DNA of 64,000 nucleotides from Candidatus Phosphitivorax anaerolimi (lineage in GTDB: Bacteria > Desulfobacterota > Desulfomonilia > UBA1062), in assembly GCA_001896555.1 (NCBI GenBank), contig MPOS01000028.1, forward strand, positions 71,603 to 135,602, written 5' to 3'. How positions within the stretch are numbered: position 1 is the stretch's first letter; each line of letters opens with the position of its first letter. Below, in pieces: positions 53,349 to 61,762 of this stretch. Both the position numbers and the translations under genes were made by a program. Below the pieces are notes generated by a model. The model made no database searches and was not told the DNA's origin. It saw nothing but the letters and a program-made list of their open reading frames with translations.

Positions 53349-54722
53349 TCACATGAACAGCTTCACCAGCGGAAGCTTGAACCGGTAGGGAGCGTATCTC
53401 AAGGGGATGTCGAACGCGAGGGTGTTCTTCACCATGCTCCTGGTGTGGCTGAAGGTGTCGAAGCCGGCCTTGCCGTGATAACTCCCCATGCCGCTTTCAC
53501 CCACCCCTCCAACAGGGAGATATTGAGAGAAAAACTGGACCATGACGTCGTTGACACAGAAAGACCCCGACGAGGTCTCATTCTCCGCCAGCCTCTGCTT
53601 CACTCTGTCTGTGGTGAAGAGGTAGATCGCCAGGGGTTTGGGCCGGGAGTTCACGAATTTAAGTGCATCGGGAAAGGCGGTGAAAGGGATGAGCGGGAGA
53701 ACGGGCCCGAAGATCTCCTCCTGCATGACCGCGGTGTCGATGTCGACGGCGTCCAGGACCGTCGGAGCTATGAAGAGCTCCTGAGCCAGGGCCTGCCCTC
53801 CCACTACGGTGTTCCCCTGATCGAGATAGCCCATGAGCCGCTCGAAATGAGACCGGTTGATAATCCGTGCATAGTAGGGGCTCTTCCTGGGGTCCGGGCC
53901 GTAGAAACGCACGATTGCTCTCTTCACGGCGTCGGTGAATTCATCCTTTATCCGTTCGTCCACCAATACGTAGTCCGGTGCCACACAGCTCTGTCCTGCG
54001 TTGAAGAACTTGCCCCATACGATCCTGCGCGCCGCATACTCGATGTTCACGTCTCTGTCAACGATGCAGGGGCTCTTCCCGCCGAGCTCCAGGGTCACCG
54101 GCGTGAGATGGCGCGAGGCGGACTCCATGACCATCCGGGCCACGCGGGACGAGCCGGTGAAAAAGATGTGATCAAAGCGGTGGTTCATAAGCTCTCGGGC
54201 CGTATCCGGCCCCCCGTTCACCACCGACAGGTGGCGGGGGTCCATGTGCCGGGTGATCAGCTCCTCAATGACACCCGCTGTATGGGGGGAGAGCTCCGAG
54301 GGCTTGATCACGGCACAGTTTCCGGCGGCTATGGCCCCGATGAGAGGAGCCATGGCAAGCTGGAAGGGATAGTTCCACGGTGCGATGATGAGAACAACAC
54401 CCAGAGGCTCGGGAACAACGAAGCTGGCCGAGGGCAGGAGCGGAAGCGGGCTCCGGACCTTCCTGGGCCTTGCCCAGGATTCGAGATGCTTCAGTGCATA
54501 CGCGATCTCCCTCCGGACCAGGGCGATCTCTGAGGCATAGGCCTCCAGCACAGGCTTTGAAAGGTCTTTCTTCAGTGCCTCCACAATGAGGCCGCTTTCC
54601 CTGCCGATCAGATCGCGGAGCCTCTTGAGCTGCTTCCGGCGATACTCCATGTTCCTTGTGATCCCGCTGCTGTAGAATTCCCGTTGGTCCCTGACAATCC
54701 GTGAAATCATGTGAGGCTCCAT
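53349..54722 (-). CDS. Aldehyde dehydrogenase family protein (fatty-aldehyde type)
   Basis: 457 aa, the short class 3-like length. Signatures: PWNYPFQLAMAPLIGAIAAG, KPSELSPHTAGVI, FFTGSSRVARMV, VTLELGGKSPCIVDRD with the general-base Glu, and the catalytic Cys246 in GKFFNAGQSCVAPDY. The C-terminal stretch (SFCVNDVMVQFFSQYLPVGGVGESGMGSYHGK split over two blocks) matches fatty-aldehyde dehydrogenases. It oxidises an aldehyde to an acid with NAD(P). ATG 54722 follows GGAGGGTGCA. It is convergent with the hybrid kinase and divergent from sixA. Confidence 0.94.
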   Translation of the reverse strand: MEPHMISRIVRDQREFYSSGITRNMEYRRKQLKRLRDLIGRESGLIVEALKKDLSKPVLEAYASEIALVRREIAYALKHLESWARPRKVRSPLPLLPSASFVVPEPLGVVLIIAPWNYPFQLAMAPLIGAIAAGNCAVIKPSELSPHTAGVIEELITRHMDPRHLSVVNGGPDTARELMNHRFDHIFFTGSSRVARMVMESASRHLTPVTLELGGKSPCIVDRDVNIEYAARRIVWGKFFNAGQSCVAPDYVLVDERIKDEFTDAVKRAIVRFYGPDPRKSPYYARIINRSHFERLMGYLDQGNTVVGGQALAQELFIAPTVLDAVDIDTAVMQEEIFGPVLPLIPFTAFPDALKFVNSRPKPLAIYLFTTDRVKQRLAENETSSGSFCVNDVMVQFFSQYLPVGGVGESGMGSYHGKAGFDTFSHTRSMVKNTLAFDIPLRYAPYRFKLPLVKLFM

Positions 54723-54854
54723 TGCACCCTCCTTTGGAAGTGCTATAGATTATATATGAAGGGCCTTGCTGCTTTCCCAAGTGGAGGCTGCACCCGTTGC
54801 ATCGTAAGCTGCTTTGGATTTACGTACTGTTCTTTTTTCAAGGAGGCTAAGATC

Positions 54855-55316
54855 ATGGCACTCTTCCTCGTCCGGCACGGCAGGAATCTGCCGGAGGAGA
54901 TCGATTCCCAAAAAAGGCTTTCCCGCGAGGGCATCACCGAGGTGGAATGCGTGGCCGCCCGTGCACAGGACCGGGGGGTCCGCATAGAGACCATCATACA
55001 CAGCCCGGCCGCACGCGCACGCCAGACGGCCGAGATCATGGCATCATATCTCAAACCCGGCCGCGGCGCCATGGAGGTTTCCGGGCTGGCCGCTGATAAT
55101 GACGTGCAGGCGTTCGCCCGGACCTTAGACGCACGCGAGAATATCATGGTTGTCGGGCATCTGCCGTTTCTGGAGCGCCTGTGCTCGTACCTGGTGACCG
55201 GCTCGGCGGACACGCCGATTGTTTCATTCAAGAACGGCACGATGGTGTGCCTGGAAAAAGACCCTGAGGTGCCTGCCTGGACGGTCCGATGGACGATTAC
55301 GCCCGACGCCTGCTAA
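54855..55316 (+). CDS. sixA: SixA-type phosphohistidine phosphatase
   Basis: 153 aa, the usual SixA size. The catalytic RHG motif is at the start (LFLVRHGRN, His8), and the second His is His102 in VVGHLPFLERL. The short histidine-phosphatase fold lacks the extra helical lid of mutases. E. coli SixA removes phosphate from Hpt-type histidines; a possible target here is the phosphorelay proteins of this window, which is only suggestive. I chose ATG 54855 (AGGAGG 8 bases upstream) instead of a longer in-frame opening to 54711 that lacks family sequence. Confidence 0.9.
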   Translation: MALFLVRHGRNLPEEIDSQKRLSREGITEVECVAARAQDRGVRIETIIHSPAARARQTAEIMASYLKPGRGAMEVSGLAADNDVQAFARTLDARENIMVVGHLPFLERLCSYLVTGSADTPIVSFKNGTMVCLEKDPEVPAWTVRWTITPDAC

Positions 55317-55343
55317 ACCATCCGCTGGTAATGAGGGGTTTTC

Positions 55344-56087
55344 ATGCGTGCATATATCGGCACATCGGGATGGGACTACCAACACTGGAAAGGGGTGTTC
55401 TATCCCGGAGACTGTCCCCGTAGCCGGTGGCTCGATTACTATTCCCGGATCTTCCCAACGGTTGAGGTGAATGCGACCTTCTATCACCGGATCAGGGAAA
55501 GCACCTACCGCAAGTGGCGCGATTCGACGCCCGAGGGTTTTCTCTGGTCTGTCAAGGCAAGCAGATATATCACACACATCCGCAGGCTCAAGGGAATCGA
55601 GGAGTCCCTTGCCCTCTTTTTTTCCGGCGTATCCTGTCTGGGAGACAAGCTGGGGCCCATACTCTTTCAGCTTCCGGCCTCTTTTGCATTCAGTAATGAG
55701 ACCACATCGGCGTTCTTCCGCCTCCTGCCGGGAAAGCGCCGCTACGCGCTGGAGGCCAGGCATCCGAGCTGGACCGGAGAGCAGGCCCTGGCCCTCCTTG
55801 AGAAGCACGGCATCGCCTGGTGCATATCCGATACCGCGGGCCGGTTCCCCTATCTTGAGGCGATTACCGCCGATTACGTCTATATCCGGCTCCACGGCTC
55901 GCGGAAACTCTATGCCTCGGAGTACACCACCGAGGAGCTGGTGTCGTGGGCGGACAGGATCAGGTCGTGGGGAAAGGACGCCTATGTCTATTTCGACAAC
56001 GACTTCGGCGGGTATGCCCCGAAGAATGCTCTGGCCCTGCGTGAGATCCTGAAGCAGCAGGAACCGCCTGCGGGTCTAAGCCCATAA
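55344..56087 (+). CDS. DUF72 (YecE) family protein
   Basis: 247 aa, standard DUF72 length. Signatures: IGTSGWDYQHWKGVFYP at 4-20, then TVEVNATFYHR, a Phe/Trp-x-x-K-x-S segment (FLWSVKASRYITH), LGPILFQLPASF and YVYFDNDFGGYAP near the end. The fold is a TIM barrel related to nucleases and isomerases, but the function of DUF72 is unknown. ATG 55344 follows GAGGGGTTTTC. It starts 27 bases after sixA on the same strand, so the two may be co-transcribed. Confidence 0.93.
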   Translation: MRAYIGTSGWDYQHWKGVFYPGDCPRSRWLDYYSRIFPTVEVNATFYHRIRESTYRKWRDSTPEGFLWSVKASRYITHIRRLKGIEESLALFFSGVSCLGDKLGPILFQLPASFAFSNETTSAFFRLLPGKRRYALEARHPSWTGEQALALLEKHGIAWCISDTAGRFPYLEAITADYVYIRLHGSRKLYASEYTTEELVSWADRIRSWGKDAYVYFDNDFGGYAPKNALALREILKQQEPPAGLSP

Positions 56088-56178
56088 GCACTCGAGACGA
56101 GATTGCCTCAGCTTGGCCGCGGGTTATTATGAAATGGAGAAACGATCTTTTATATCCTGTTTCGAAGGGGGTTCCGCC

Positions 56179-56727
56179 ATGTTCAGACATTGGTTCCCCG
56201 TGCTCATGGGGACCCTGCTTCTCACCTGTGCACTGATGCTTCCGGCTCATGCAGGAAGGGAGGGAGGAGAGCAGATGGAGATTACCAGTCAGGCATTCGG
56301 TCAGGGCGGGATGATTCCGCCCAAGTACACCTGTAAGGGAGAGAATGTATCGCCGCCCATCGCATGGAAAAAGGTGCCGGAGGGGACCAAGAGCATCACC
56401 ATCATCTGCGAGGACCCCGACGCACCCAGGGGGATCTGGGTGCACTGGGTCTACTACGATATCCCGCCTCAGGCATCTCCTCTGCCCGAGAACATACCGG
56501 CCGTGGAAAGGCCGGCTGTGGGAGGCACCCAGGGGATCACCGACTCTCTCACCATCGGCTATGAAGGCCCCTGCCCTCCCTCCGGGACACACCGGTACAT
56601 TTTCCGGGTGTTTGCGGTAGACACGGAGCTGAATCTCCCGCCCGGATCAACCAAGGAGGAAGTGCTCGCCTCCATGGAAGGCCATCTCCTGGGCATGGGC
56701 GAGCTCATGGGCAGGTTCAGCAAATAA
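56179..56727 (+). CDS. YbhB/YbcL-type PEBP (Raf kinase inhibitor-like) protein, exported
   Basis: 182 aa. A Sec signal peptide (MFRHWFPVLMGTLLLTCALM, cleaved after LPAHA) precedes a full PEBP domain: FGQGGMIPPKYTCKGENVSP, ICEDPDAPRGIWVHWV with the anion-pocket DPD-x-P and H, and GTHRYIFRVFAVD. Bacterial PEBP proteins bind small anions or phospholipid headgroups; the role is unknown. The ATG at 56179 (GAAGGGGG upstream) places the signal peptide at the N-terminus. It ends 257 bases before the radical SAM gene. Confidence 0.9.
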   Translation: MFRHWFPVLMGTLLLTCALMLPAHAGREGGEQMEITSQAFGQGGMIPPKYTCKGENVSPPIAWKKVPEGTKSITIICEDPDAPRGIWVHWVYYDIPPQASPLPENIPAVERPAVGGTQGITDSLTIGYEGPCPPSGTHRYIFRVFAVDTELNLPPGSTKEEVLASMEGHLLGMGELMGRFSK

Positions 56728-56984
56728 GCGTGTACTCGGGAACTCGCACCCGGCTCCAATGGGTCGGCAACAGCTTAAGCTCTAGCTGCGCACGCCTGAG
56801 ATGCGCCGGATAAGGGACGGTTGCGGGAACCTGCGACGGCCTCGGTATATTAGTGTGCTGATACAGCCGGGCGTGCAAGATCTTGCCCAAACCGCACGAT
56901 CCGGAGAAGATCATTGCATGGTTGGATCCATGCCCAAATCATGAGAGAATCGCACCATGAGGGATATCACCACTGGTGAAGATC

Positions 56985-57892
56985 ATGAGTGAGCCGTCGT
57001 ACCTGGCGCTCTACCGATCCGGCGAGCTCCAGAAGAGGGCGGCGCGTGTAACAGCCATGCTTGAGTGCTGTCGCGTCTGTCCCCGTGACTGTCGCGTGGA
57101 CCGCACCCGGGGGAAAAGGGGCTATTGCCGGACCGGCAGGTATACATCTGTTGCGAGAATAGGCCCTCATTTCGGAGAAGAGGCCCCTCTGGTGGGCTTC
57201 GGCGGATCCGGTACGATCTTTTTCAGCTCGTGCAACCTGCTGTGCACCTTTTGCCAGAATTACGAGATCAGCCACTTCAACGAGGGCGCCGAGGTGCAGC
57301 CGCACGAGCTGGTGGATATGATGCTCCGCCTGGAAAGGGCCGGCTGCCACAACATCAACCTGGTCACGCCTTCGCACGTGGTACCCCAGATCCTGGAAGC
57401 ACTGCCCCTGGCGGTAGAGGGAGGTTTGCGCCTGCCCCTGGTGTACAATACCGGAGGGTACGACTGTGTGGAGACGCTTAAGCTCCTTCGCGGCGTTGTG
57501 GACATCTATATGCCGGATTTCAAGTTCTGGGATCCGGGAGCAGCCAAGGTGTTCTGCAATGCACCGGATTATCCGGACAGGGCCAGGGCCGCCATACGGG
57601 AGATGCATTCCCAGGTGGGGGATCTGGTGACGGACAGCCGCGGGGTTGCGGTCAAAGGCATTTTGGTGAGACACCTGGTAATGCCCGAAGACACGTGCGG
57701 CACCGCCGAGATCATGTCCTTTCTCGCCTCGGAGATCTCACCCGATACAAGCGTGAACATCATGGACCAGTACTATCCCTGCTACCGTGCATGTGAGGAT
57801 AGGCGCATATCCCGGAGGATCACCCGCGGGGAGTACGCCCGGGCCCTCAGTCGGCTGCGGATGCCGGGCTCAAGAAGATCGGTCCGACATAA
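56985..57892 (+). CDS. PflX-type radical SAM protein (COG1313), frameshifted near the 3' end
   Basis: Cys31 and neighbours form a CRVCPRDCRVDR entry, and the SAM-cluster motif is Cys83-NLL-Cys87-TF-Cys90 in FFSSCNLLCTFCQNYE. GGYDCVETLKLLRGVVDIYM and MDQYYPCYRAC are PflX hallmarks. The family activates or modifies an unknown target. The open frame does not stop where the family should: after SRLR at 57860 it runs on with Arg/Ser-rich residues and enters yifB in frame. The other frame from 57860 reads D-A-G-L-K-K-I-G-P-T and stops at 57890-57892, a natural end for this family. One lost G near 57858-57860 explains this, as a sequencing error or true mutation. ATG 56985 has GGTGA upstream; GTG 56976 is an alternative. 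Confidence 0.82.
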
Positions 57893-58016
57893 GTGCGGAA
57901 CCGGCGTCTTCGTGAGGACCTCCGCCTCGGGCGTCTTAGGCCGGAAAAACCTCACCGGCAGGACACCGTCGTTGAGCTGGACTCCGACTGCGGAAAAGGG
58001 TATGCTTGGGTACACT

Positions 58017-59522
58017 ATGATTGCAATCGTGCATTCGGCGTGCCCGTGGGGGACGGATGCCTTGGGTGTTGTGGTGGAGGTCGATGTCCATGCAGGGCTT
58101 CCGGGCTTCTCCATCGTAGGCCTGCCGGACAATGTGGTGAAGGAGAGCAGGGAGCGGATCCGCTCCGCAATCATCAACTCAGGGCTCGAGTTTCCTCCCC
58201 GGCGCATCACCGTCAATCTCGCACCGGCTGACCGCAAGAAGGAGGGCGGGGTCTTCGATCTGCCCATCTGCATCGCCGTGCTCTGTGCGCTTGGCATAGT
58301 GCCCCAGGAGAGGATATCCGGCCTGATGTTCATAGGAGAGCTGGGCCTCGACGGCGGGGTGAGGCCGGTGCGGGGGGCGATATCCGCCGCCTTTCTGGCC
58401 GGGAAACAGGAATTCAGAGGGGTCGTCTGCCCGGAAACCAATGCCGGCGAGGCCGCCCTCTCCGGTGTGAAGGTCTGGCCGGTGCGTGATATCAAGGAGA
58501 TCGTGCAGTATCTGAGGACCTCTCTGCCCGATCCGTACACGGCCCTGCCGCCCCTTAAGGAACCTGGTGAAGAGGCACTCCCCGACCTCGCCGACATCAC
58601 CGGGCAGGACCTTTCCAAGCGGGCCCTGGAGATCGCGGCGGCAGGAGGCCACAACATCCTCTTCCTCGGCCCCCCGGGCGCGGGCAAGTCGATGCTGGCC
58701 AAACGCATGCCCTCTATCCTTCCGCCGCTGTCGCGTGAGGAATTTCTCGAGTGCACCCGCATCTATTCGGCCGCGGGCAGGCTTGGAAAGGGCCCCCTCA
58801 GCACCTCGCGGCCCTTCCGCTCACCGCACCACACAATCTCGGATGCAGGCCTCATCGGCGGGGGCAGCATCCCCGCCCCGGGTGAGATCACGCTTTCGCA
58901 CAACGGCGTGCTCTTCCTGGATGAGCTGCCCGAGTTCCGGCGCAGCGCCCTGGAATCCCTGCGGCAGCCCCTGGAGGAGGGGAGCGTCACCATTTCCCGG
59001 GCCAACGGCGTACTCAGCTTCCCGGCGCGGTTCCAGCTCATCGGGGCCATGAACCCCTGCCCCTGCGGTTTCCTCGGACACCCGTCCCGGGAGTGCCGGT
59101 GCACCCCGACCCAGCTCTCCAGATATCGCACCCGCGTATCGGGACCTTTGCTGGACAGGATAGACCTGCACGTCTGGGTCGATCCCGTGGACGCCTCGCA
59201 GGTCCTCTCCCGCAAATCAGCATCCGCCTCGTCTTCCATACGGCTCCGTGTGGAGAAAGCCCGGGCCGTTCAGGAAGAAAGGGGCTGCCTCAACGCACAC
59301 ATCCCAGAGCAAAAGATCGAGAAGATCTGCCGCATCGACGCTCAGGCCGGGAAGCTGCTCGTCCAGGCGATGAAGACCTGGAGCCTGAGCATGAGGGGAT
59401 TCAAACGGGTCATGAAGGTCGCCCGCTCAATAGCAGACCTGGATGGATCCCCCGACGTGCGGTCCGATCACCTGGCAGAGGCCCTGCAGTACCGGCCTGA
59501 GCTCGCGAAGACCCTTTCCTGA
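58017..59522 (+). CDS. YifB/ComM-family Mg-chelatase-like AAA+ ATPase
   Basis: 501 aa, the usual YifB length. The N-terminal domain begins MIAIVHSACPWGTDALGVVV and has GLPGFSIVGLPDNVVKESRE and RRITVNLAPADRKKEG. The AAA+ core has Walker A GPPGAGKS (218-225), FRSPHHTISDAGLIGGG, Walker B VLFLDELPEF and NPCPCGFLGHP, with a C-terminal RGFKRVMKVARSIAD helix. ComM-type helicases promote branch migration in transformation and recombination. I place the start at 58017 by family alignment; ATG 58002 is 15 bases upstream in frame. The frame is open back through the upstream radical SAM gene, see the separate note. Confidence 0.93.
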   Translation: MIAIVHSACPWGTDALGVVVEVDVHAGLPGFSIVGLPDNVVKESRERIRSAIINSGLEFPPRRITVNLAPADRKKEGGVFDLPICIAVLCALGIVPQERISGLMFIGELGLDGGVRPVRGAISAAFLAGKQEFRGVVCPETNAGEAALSGVKVWPVRDIKEIVQYLRTSLPDPYTALPPLKEPGEEALPDLADITGQDLSKRALEIAAAGGHNILFLGPPGAGKSMLAKRMPSILPPLSREEFLECTRIYSAAGRLGKGPLSTSRPFRSPHHTISDAGLIGGGSIPAPGEITLSHNGVLFLDELPEFRRSALESLRQPLEEGSVTISRANGVLSFPARFQLIGAMNPCPCGFLGHPSRECRCTPTQLSRYRTRVSGPLLDRIDLHVWVDPVDASQVLSRKSASASSSIRLRVEKARAVQEERGCLNAHIPEQKIEKICRIDAQAGKLLVQAMKTWSLSMRGFKRVMKVARSIADLDGSPDVRSDHLAEALQYRPELAKTLS

Positions 59523-59546
59523 ACGGTTCCGCTTGAAAAAATCCGG

Positions 59547-60500
59547 CTATTTCTCGTTCCAGAGGAAGAGCTCGCTGACGGATTCATGGCTGTAGATCCG
59601 CTTCATCGCCTCTCCCAAAAGCGGCGCCACGCTCAAGACCGTGATCTTCTTGCATATGGCGGCATCGCCCTTGAGCGGGATCGTGTCCGTGACCACCAAC
59701 TCTTCCAGAGGAGAGTTGTTGATCCGGGAGATGGCCGGGCCGGAGAGGACCGCGTGAGTGCAGCATGCAGCGACCTTCGTTGCCCCGGCATCCCTGAGCG
59801 CGACCGCACCGTTGGTCAGGGTCCCGGCGGTATCCACAATGTCGTCGATGAGCAGGCAGATCTTGCCCTTGACATCGCCGATGATGTGCATGACATCGGA
59901 TTCGTTCGCGCGCTCGCGTTTCTTGTCGATGATCGCCAGGTCCGCCTTCAGGGGCTTCGCATACGCCCGGGCCCGCTCCACGCCGCCTGCATCGGGTGAA
60001 ACGATGCACAGGTGATTGGTGTATTGGTCCTTGATGTAGTTCAGCATCACGGGTTTGGCATAGAGATTGTCCACCGGGATGTCGAAGAACCCCTGTATCT
60101 GCCCGGCATGAAGGTCCATGGTCAGGATCCTGTCCGCCCCTGCGGTCGTGAGCAGGTTGGCCACGAGCTTTGCCGTAATGGGAGTGCGGGGGGATGCCTT
60201 GCGATCCTGCCGCGCATAGCCGAAATAGGGGATGACCGCGGTGACGATCCGGGCCGAGGCCCGCTTCACCGCGTCCAGCATCACCAGGAGCTCCATGAGA
60301 TGCTCGTTCGTGGGAGAGCACGTGGACTGGACGAGATAGATATCCTTGCCCCGAATACTTTCGTGAATCTCCACCGACGTCTCGCCGTCGGAGAATCTCT
60401 TCACGTCTGCACTGCCTATCTCAATGCCCAGAATACCGCAAATACTCTCAGCCAGAGGTCGGTTGGAGTTGCCCGAAAAGACACAGATGTCCGTCTCCAT
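59547..60500 (-). CDS. prs: Ribose-phosphate pyrophosphokinase
   Basis: 317 aa, full length. It makes PRPP from ribose 5-phosphate and ATP in the cytoplasm, for purine, pyrimidine, His and Trp synthesis. Signatures: FSDGETSVEIHESIRG, YFGYARQDRK (the flexible loop), VSPDAGGVERARAYA and the PRPP-binding LLIDDIVDTAGTLTNGA. Regulatory residues typical of class I enzymes are present (DLHAGQIQGFFDIPVD). ATG 60500 has GAGGAG about 12 bases upstream. It follows tRNA-Gln by 28 bases and probably shares its transcript. It is convergent with yifB. Confidence 0.97.
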   Translation of the reverse strand: METDICVFSGNSNRPLAESICGILGIEIGSADVKRFSDGETSVEIHESIRGKDIYLVQSTCSPTNEHLMELLVMLDAVKRASARIVTAVIPYFGYARQDRKASPRTPITAKLVANLLTTAGADRILTMDLHAGQIQGFFDIPVDNLYAKPVMLNYIKDQYTNHLCIVSPDAGGVERARAYAKPLKADLAIIDKKRERANESDVMHIIGDVKGKICLLIDDIVDTAGTLTNGAVALRDAGATKVAACCTHAVLSGPAISRINNSPLEELVVTDTIPLKGDAAICKKITVLSVAPLLGEAMKRIYSHESVSELFLWNEK

Positions 60501-60528
60501 GTATCCACGTTCTCCTCGTTCGTCATTT

Positions 60529-60602
60529 TGGCTGGGACGGGTGGATTCGAACCACCATAACGAGATCCAAAATCTCGTGTCCTGCCATTAGACGACATCC
60601 CA
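60529..60602 (-). tRNA. tRNA-Gln (UUG anticodon)
   Basis: 74 bases including an encoded CCA. The acceptor arms TGGGATG and CGTCCCA pair over 7 bp with one G-T. The anticodon stem CGAGA/TCTCG encloses the loop TTTTGGA with anticodon TTG, and the T-arm has GGTTCGAATCC. It lies between spoVG and prs, a position I recall from other deltaproteobacteria, and a good promoter lies upstream. Confidence 0.96.
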
Positions 60603-60636
60603 GTAGTAGAGACAACCTTCGGTGCTCTGGGAACTT

Positions 60637-60665
60637 CTTATAGAAGATTTATACGTCTGTGGCAA
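60637..60665 (-). promoter_or_regulatory. Sigma70-type promoter for tRNA-Gln and prs
   Basis: On the minus strand TTGCCA (60665-60660) and TATAAG (60642-60637) are separated by exactly 17 bases; each differs from consensus at one position. The -35 box lies inside the last codons of spoVG. Predicted start about 60630, some 28 bases before the mature tRNA. Confidence 0.7.
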
Positions 60666-60915
60666 TCTTCTGTTGATAGATATCCAATATGGATCGCTCT
60701 ATCTTGTCTCGCGTCTCCATGTTCAAGGGATGCGCGGTATCCCTGAAGGTTCCGTCCTTCCTTTTGCGGGAAGGCATCGCTACAAATAATCCTGTAGTTC
60801 CATGAATGACTCTCAAATCGCGGATAACGAAGCAGTCGTCGAATACGACCGAGGCATACGCCTTCAGCTTGTCGTTATCCTTGACCGGATACACCTTTAC
60901 CTCTGTAATCTCCAT
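60649..60915 (-). CDS. spoVG: SpoVG-family regulator
   Basis: 88 aa, standard SpoVG size. MEITEVKVYPV, KLKAYASVVFDDCFVIRDLR, GLFVAMPSRKRKDGTFRD and AHPLNMETRDKIE cover the whole conserved core. SpoVG binds DNA or RNA site-specifically and is widespread outside sporulating bacteria, so the name does not imply sporulation. ATG 60915 has GGGGGGAAGTC upstream, located inside the end of ispE; the two reading frames overlap by 41 bases. The final residues hold the -35 box of the tRNA-Gln promoter. Confidence 0.95.
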   Translation of the reverse strand: MEITEVKVYPVKDNDKLKAYASVVFDDCFVIRDLRVIHGTTGLFVAMPSRKRKDGTFRDTAHPLNMETRDKIERSILDIYQQKIATDV

Positions 60916-61762
60916 GACTTCCCCCCGTCAAACTTGTTGTGGGTACGTAGCGATACCCCTCATGACGCCTTATCCGGCTCAATCCATTGCATACATGTTC
61001 TTCGTTTTGGAAGACGCCAAAAACCGACGAACCACTCCCTGTCATGATAACCCCCAATGCCCCGGCATCAAGCAATTCAGCCTTCACCCGCTTGAGCTCC
61101 GGACACATGTCGAAGGCAGGGCCCTCCAAATCATTCTCCAGCCACTGCTCCGGCGCAATTCCTTTTTGCATAATTTCATTGATAATTCTATAACTTTTCC
61201 GTTCACGAGTCAATGGGCACTTGAGCTGAGAATATACTTTAGCCGTTGAAATCTCAAGGGGTGGGGTTACGATTAAATACGACCGCGGCTCCAGAACAGC
61301 CTCGTGCAGGGGAACGTCGCCCCTGCCGCCCATAAGGCAGGGCTTCTTGAGGATGAAAAACGGGCAGTCCGCTCCGATCCTGCCCGCCAGCTTCATGAGC
61401 TCAATGGTCGAAATCCGGGTGTGGAAGAGCTCGTTCAACCCCATGAGCACGGCTGCCGCATCACTGCTTCCGCCGCCGAGCCCTGCGCCTAAGGGAATGT
61501 TTTTGGCAATCCGGATGGCGATGCCCTCCCGGATGCCCGCCTCTTTCAGAAAGAGTTCGGCCGCCTTGTAGGCCAGATTGCTCCTGCCGTTGCAGTTGCA
61601 TCCCGGAGCCCTGACCGAGATCCCCTTTTCCGCCTTTTCCATGATGATCTCATCAAAGAGGTTTATCGGCACCATGAGGGTGAGCAGTTCGTGGTATCCA
61701 TCGGAGCGCTTCCCCAGGACCTTGAGATAGAGGTTGATCTTTGCAGGGGCCAGCAGCTTCAT
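60875..61762 (-). CDS. ispE: 4-diphosphocytidyl-2-C-methyl-D-erythritol kinase
   Basis: 295 aa. A GHMP kinase of the MEP isoprenoid pathway that phosphorylates CDP-ME. The N-terminus APAKINLYLKVLGKRSDGYH is diagnostic, the ATP-binding loop PLGAGLGGGSSDAAA is at 90-104, and MTGSGSSVFGVF is the third motif. It overlaps the upstream protease gene by 4 bases (ATGA) and the downstream spoVG by 41 bases, so the three are tightly coupled. The last 14 or so codons (GGSHGDYRGKGVSGQG) are not conserved-looking and are shaped by the spoVG ribosome site and start. Cytoplasmic. Confidence 0.96.
   Translation of the reverse strand: MKLLAPAKINLYLKVLGKRSDGYHELLTLMVPINLFDEIIMEKAEKGISVRAPGCNCNGRSNLAYKAAELFLKEAGIREGIAIRIAKNIPLGAGLGGGSSDAAAVLMGLNELFHTRISTIELMKLAGRIGADCPFFILKKPCLMGGRGDVPLHEAVLEPRSYLIVTPPLEISTAKVYSQLKCPLTRERKSYRIINEIMQKGIAPEQWLENDLEGPAFDMCPELKRVKAELLDAGALGVIMTGSGSSVFGVFQNEEHVCNGLSRIRRHEGYRYVPTTSLTGGSHGDYRGKGVSGQG

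Noticed and set aside
56985-59522. A single 845-aa radical SAM-YifB fusion protein
   Set aside because: The frame is continuous, but the neighbouring frame provides a family-like C-terminus and stop for the radical SAM part at 57892, and the YifB part has its own normal N-terminus near 58017. A one-base deletion explains the continuity better than a true fusion.
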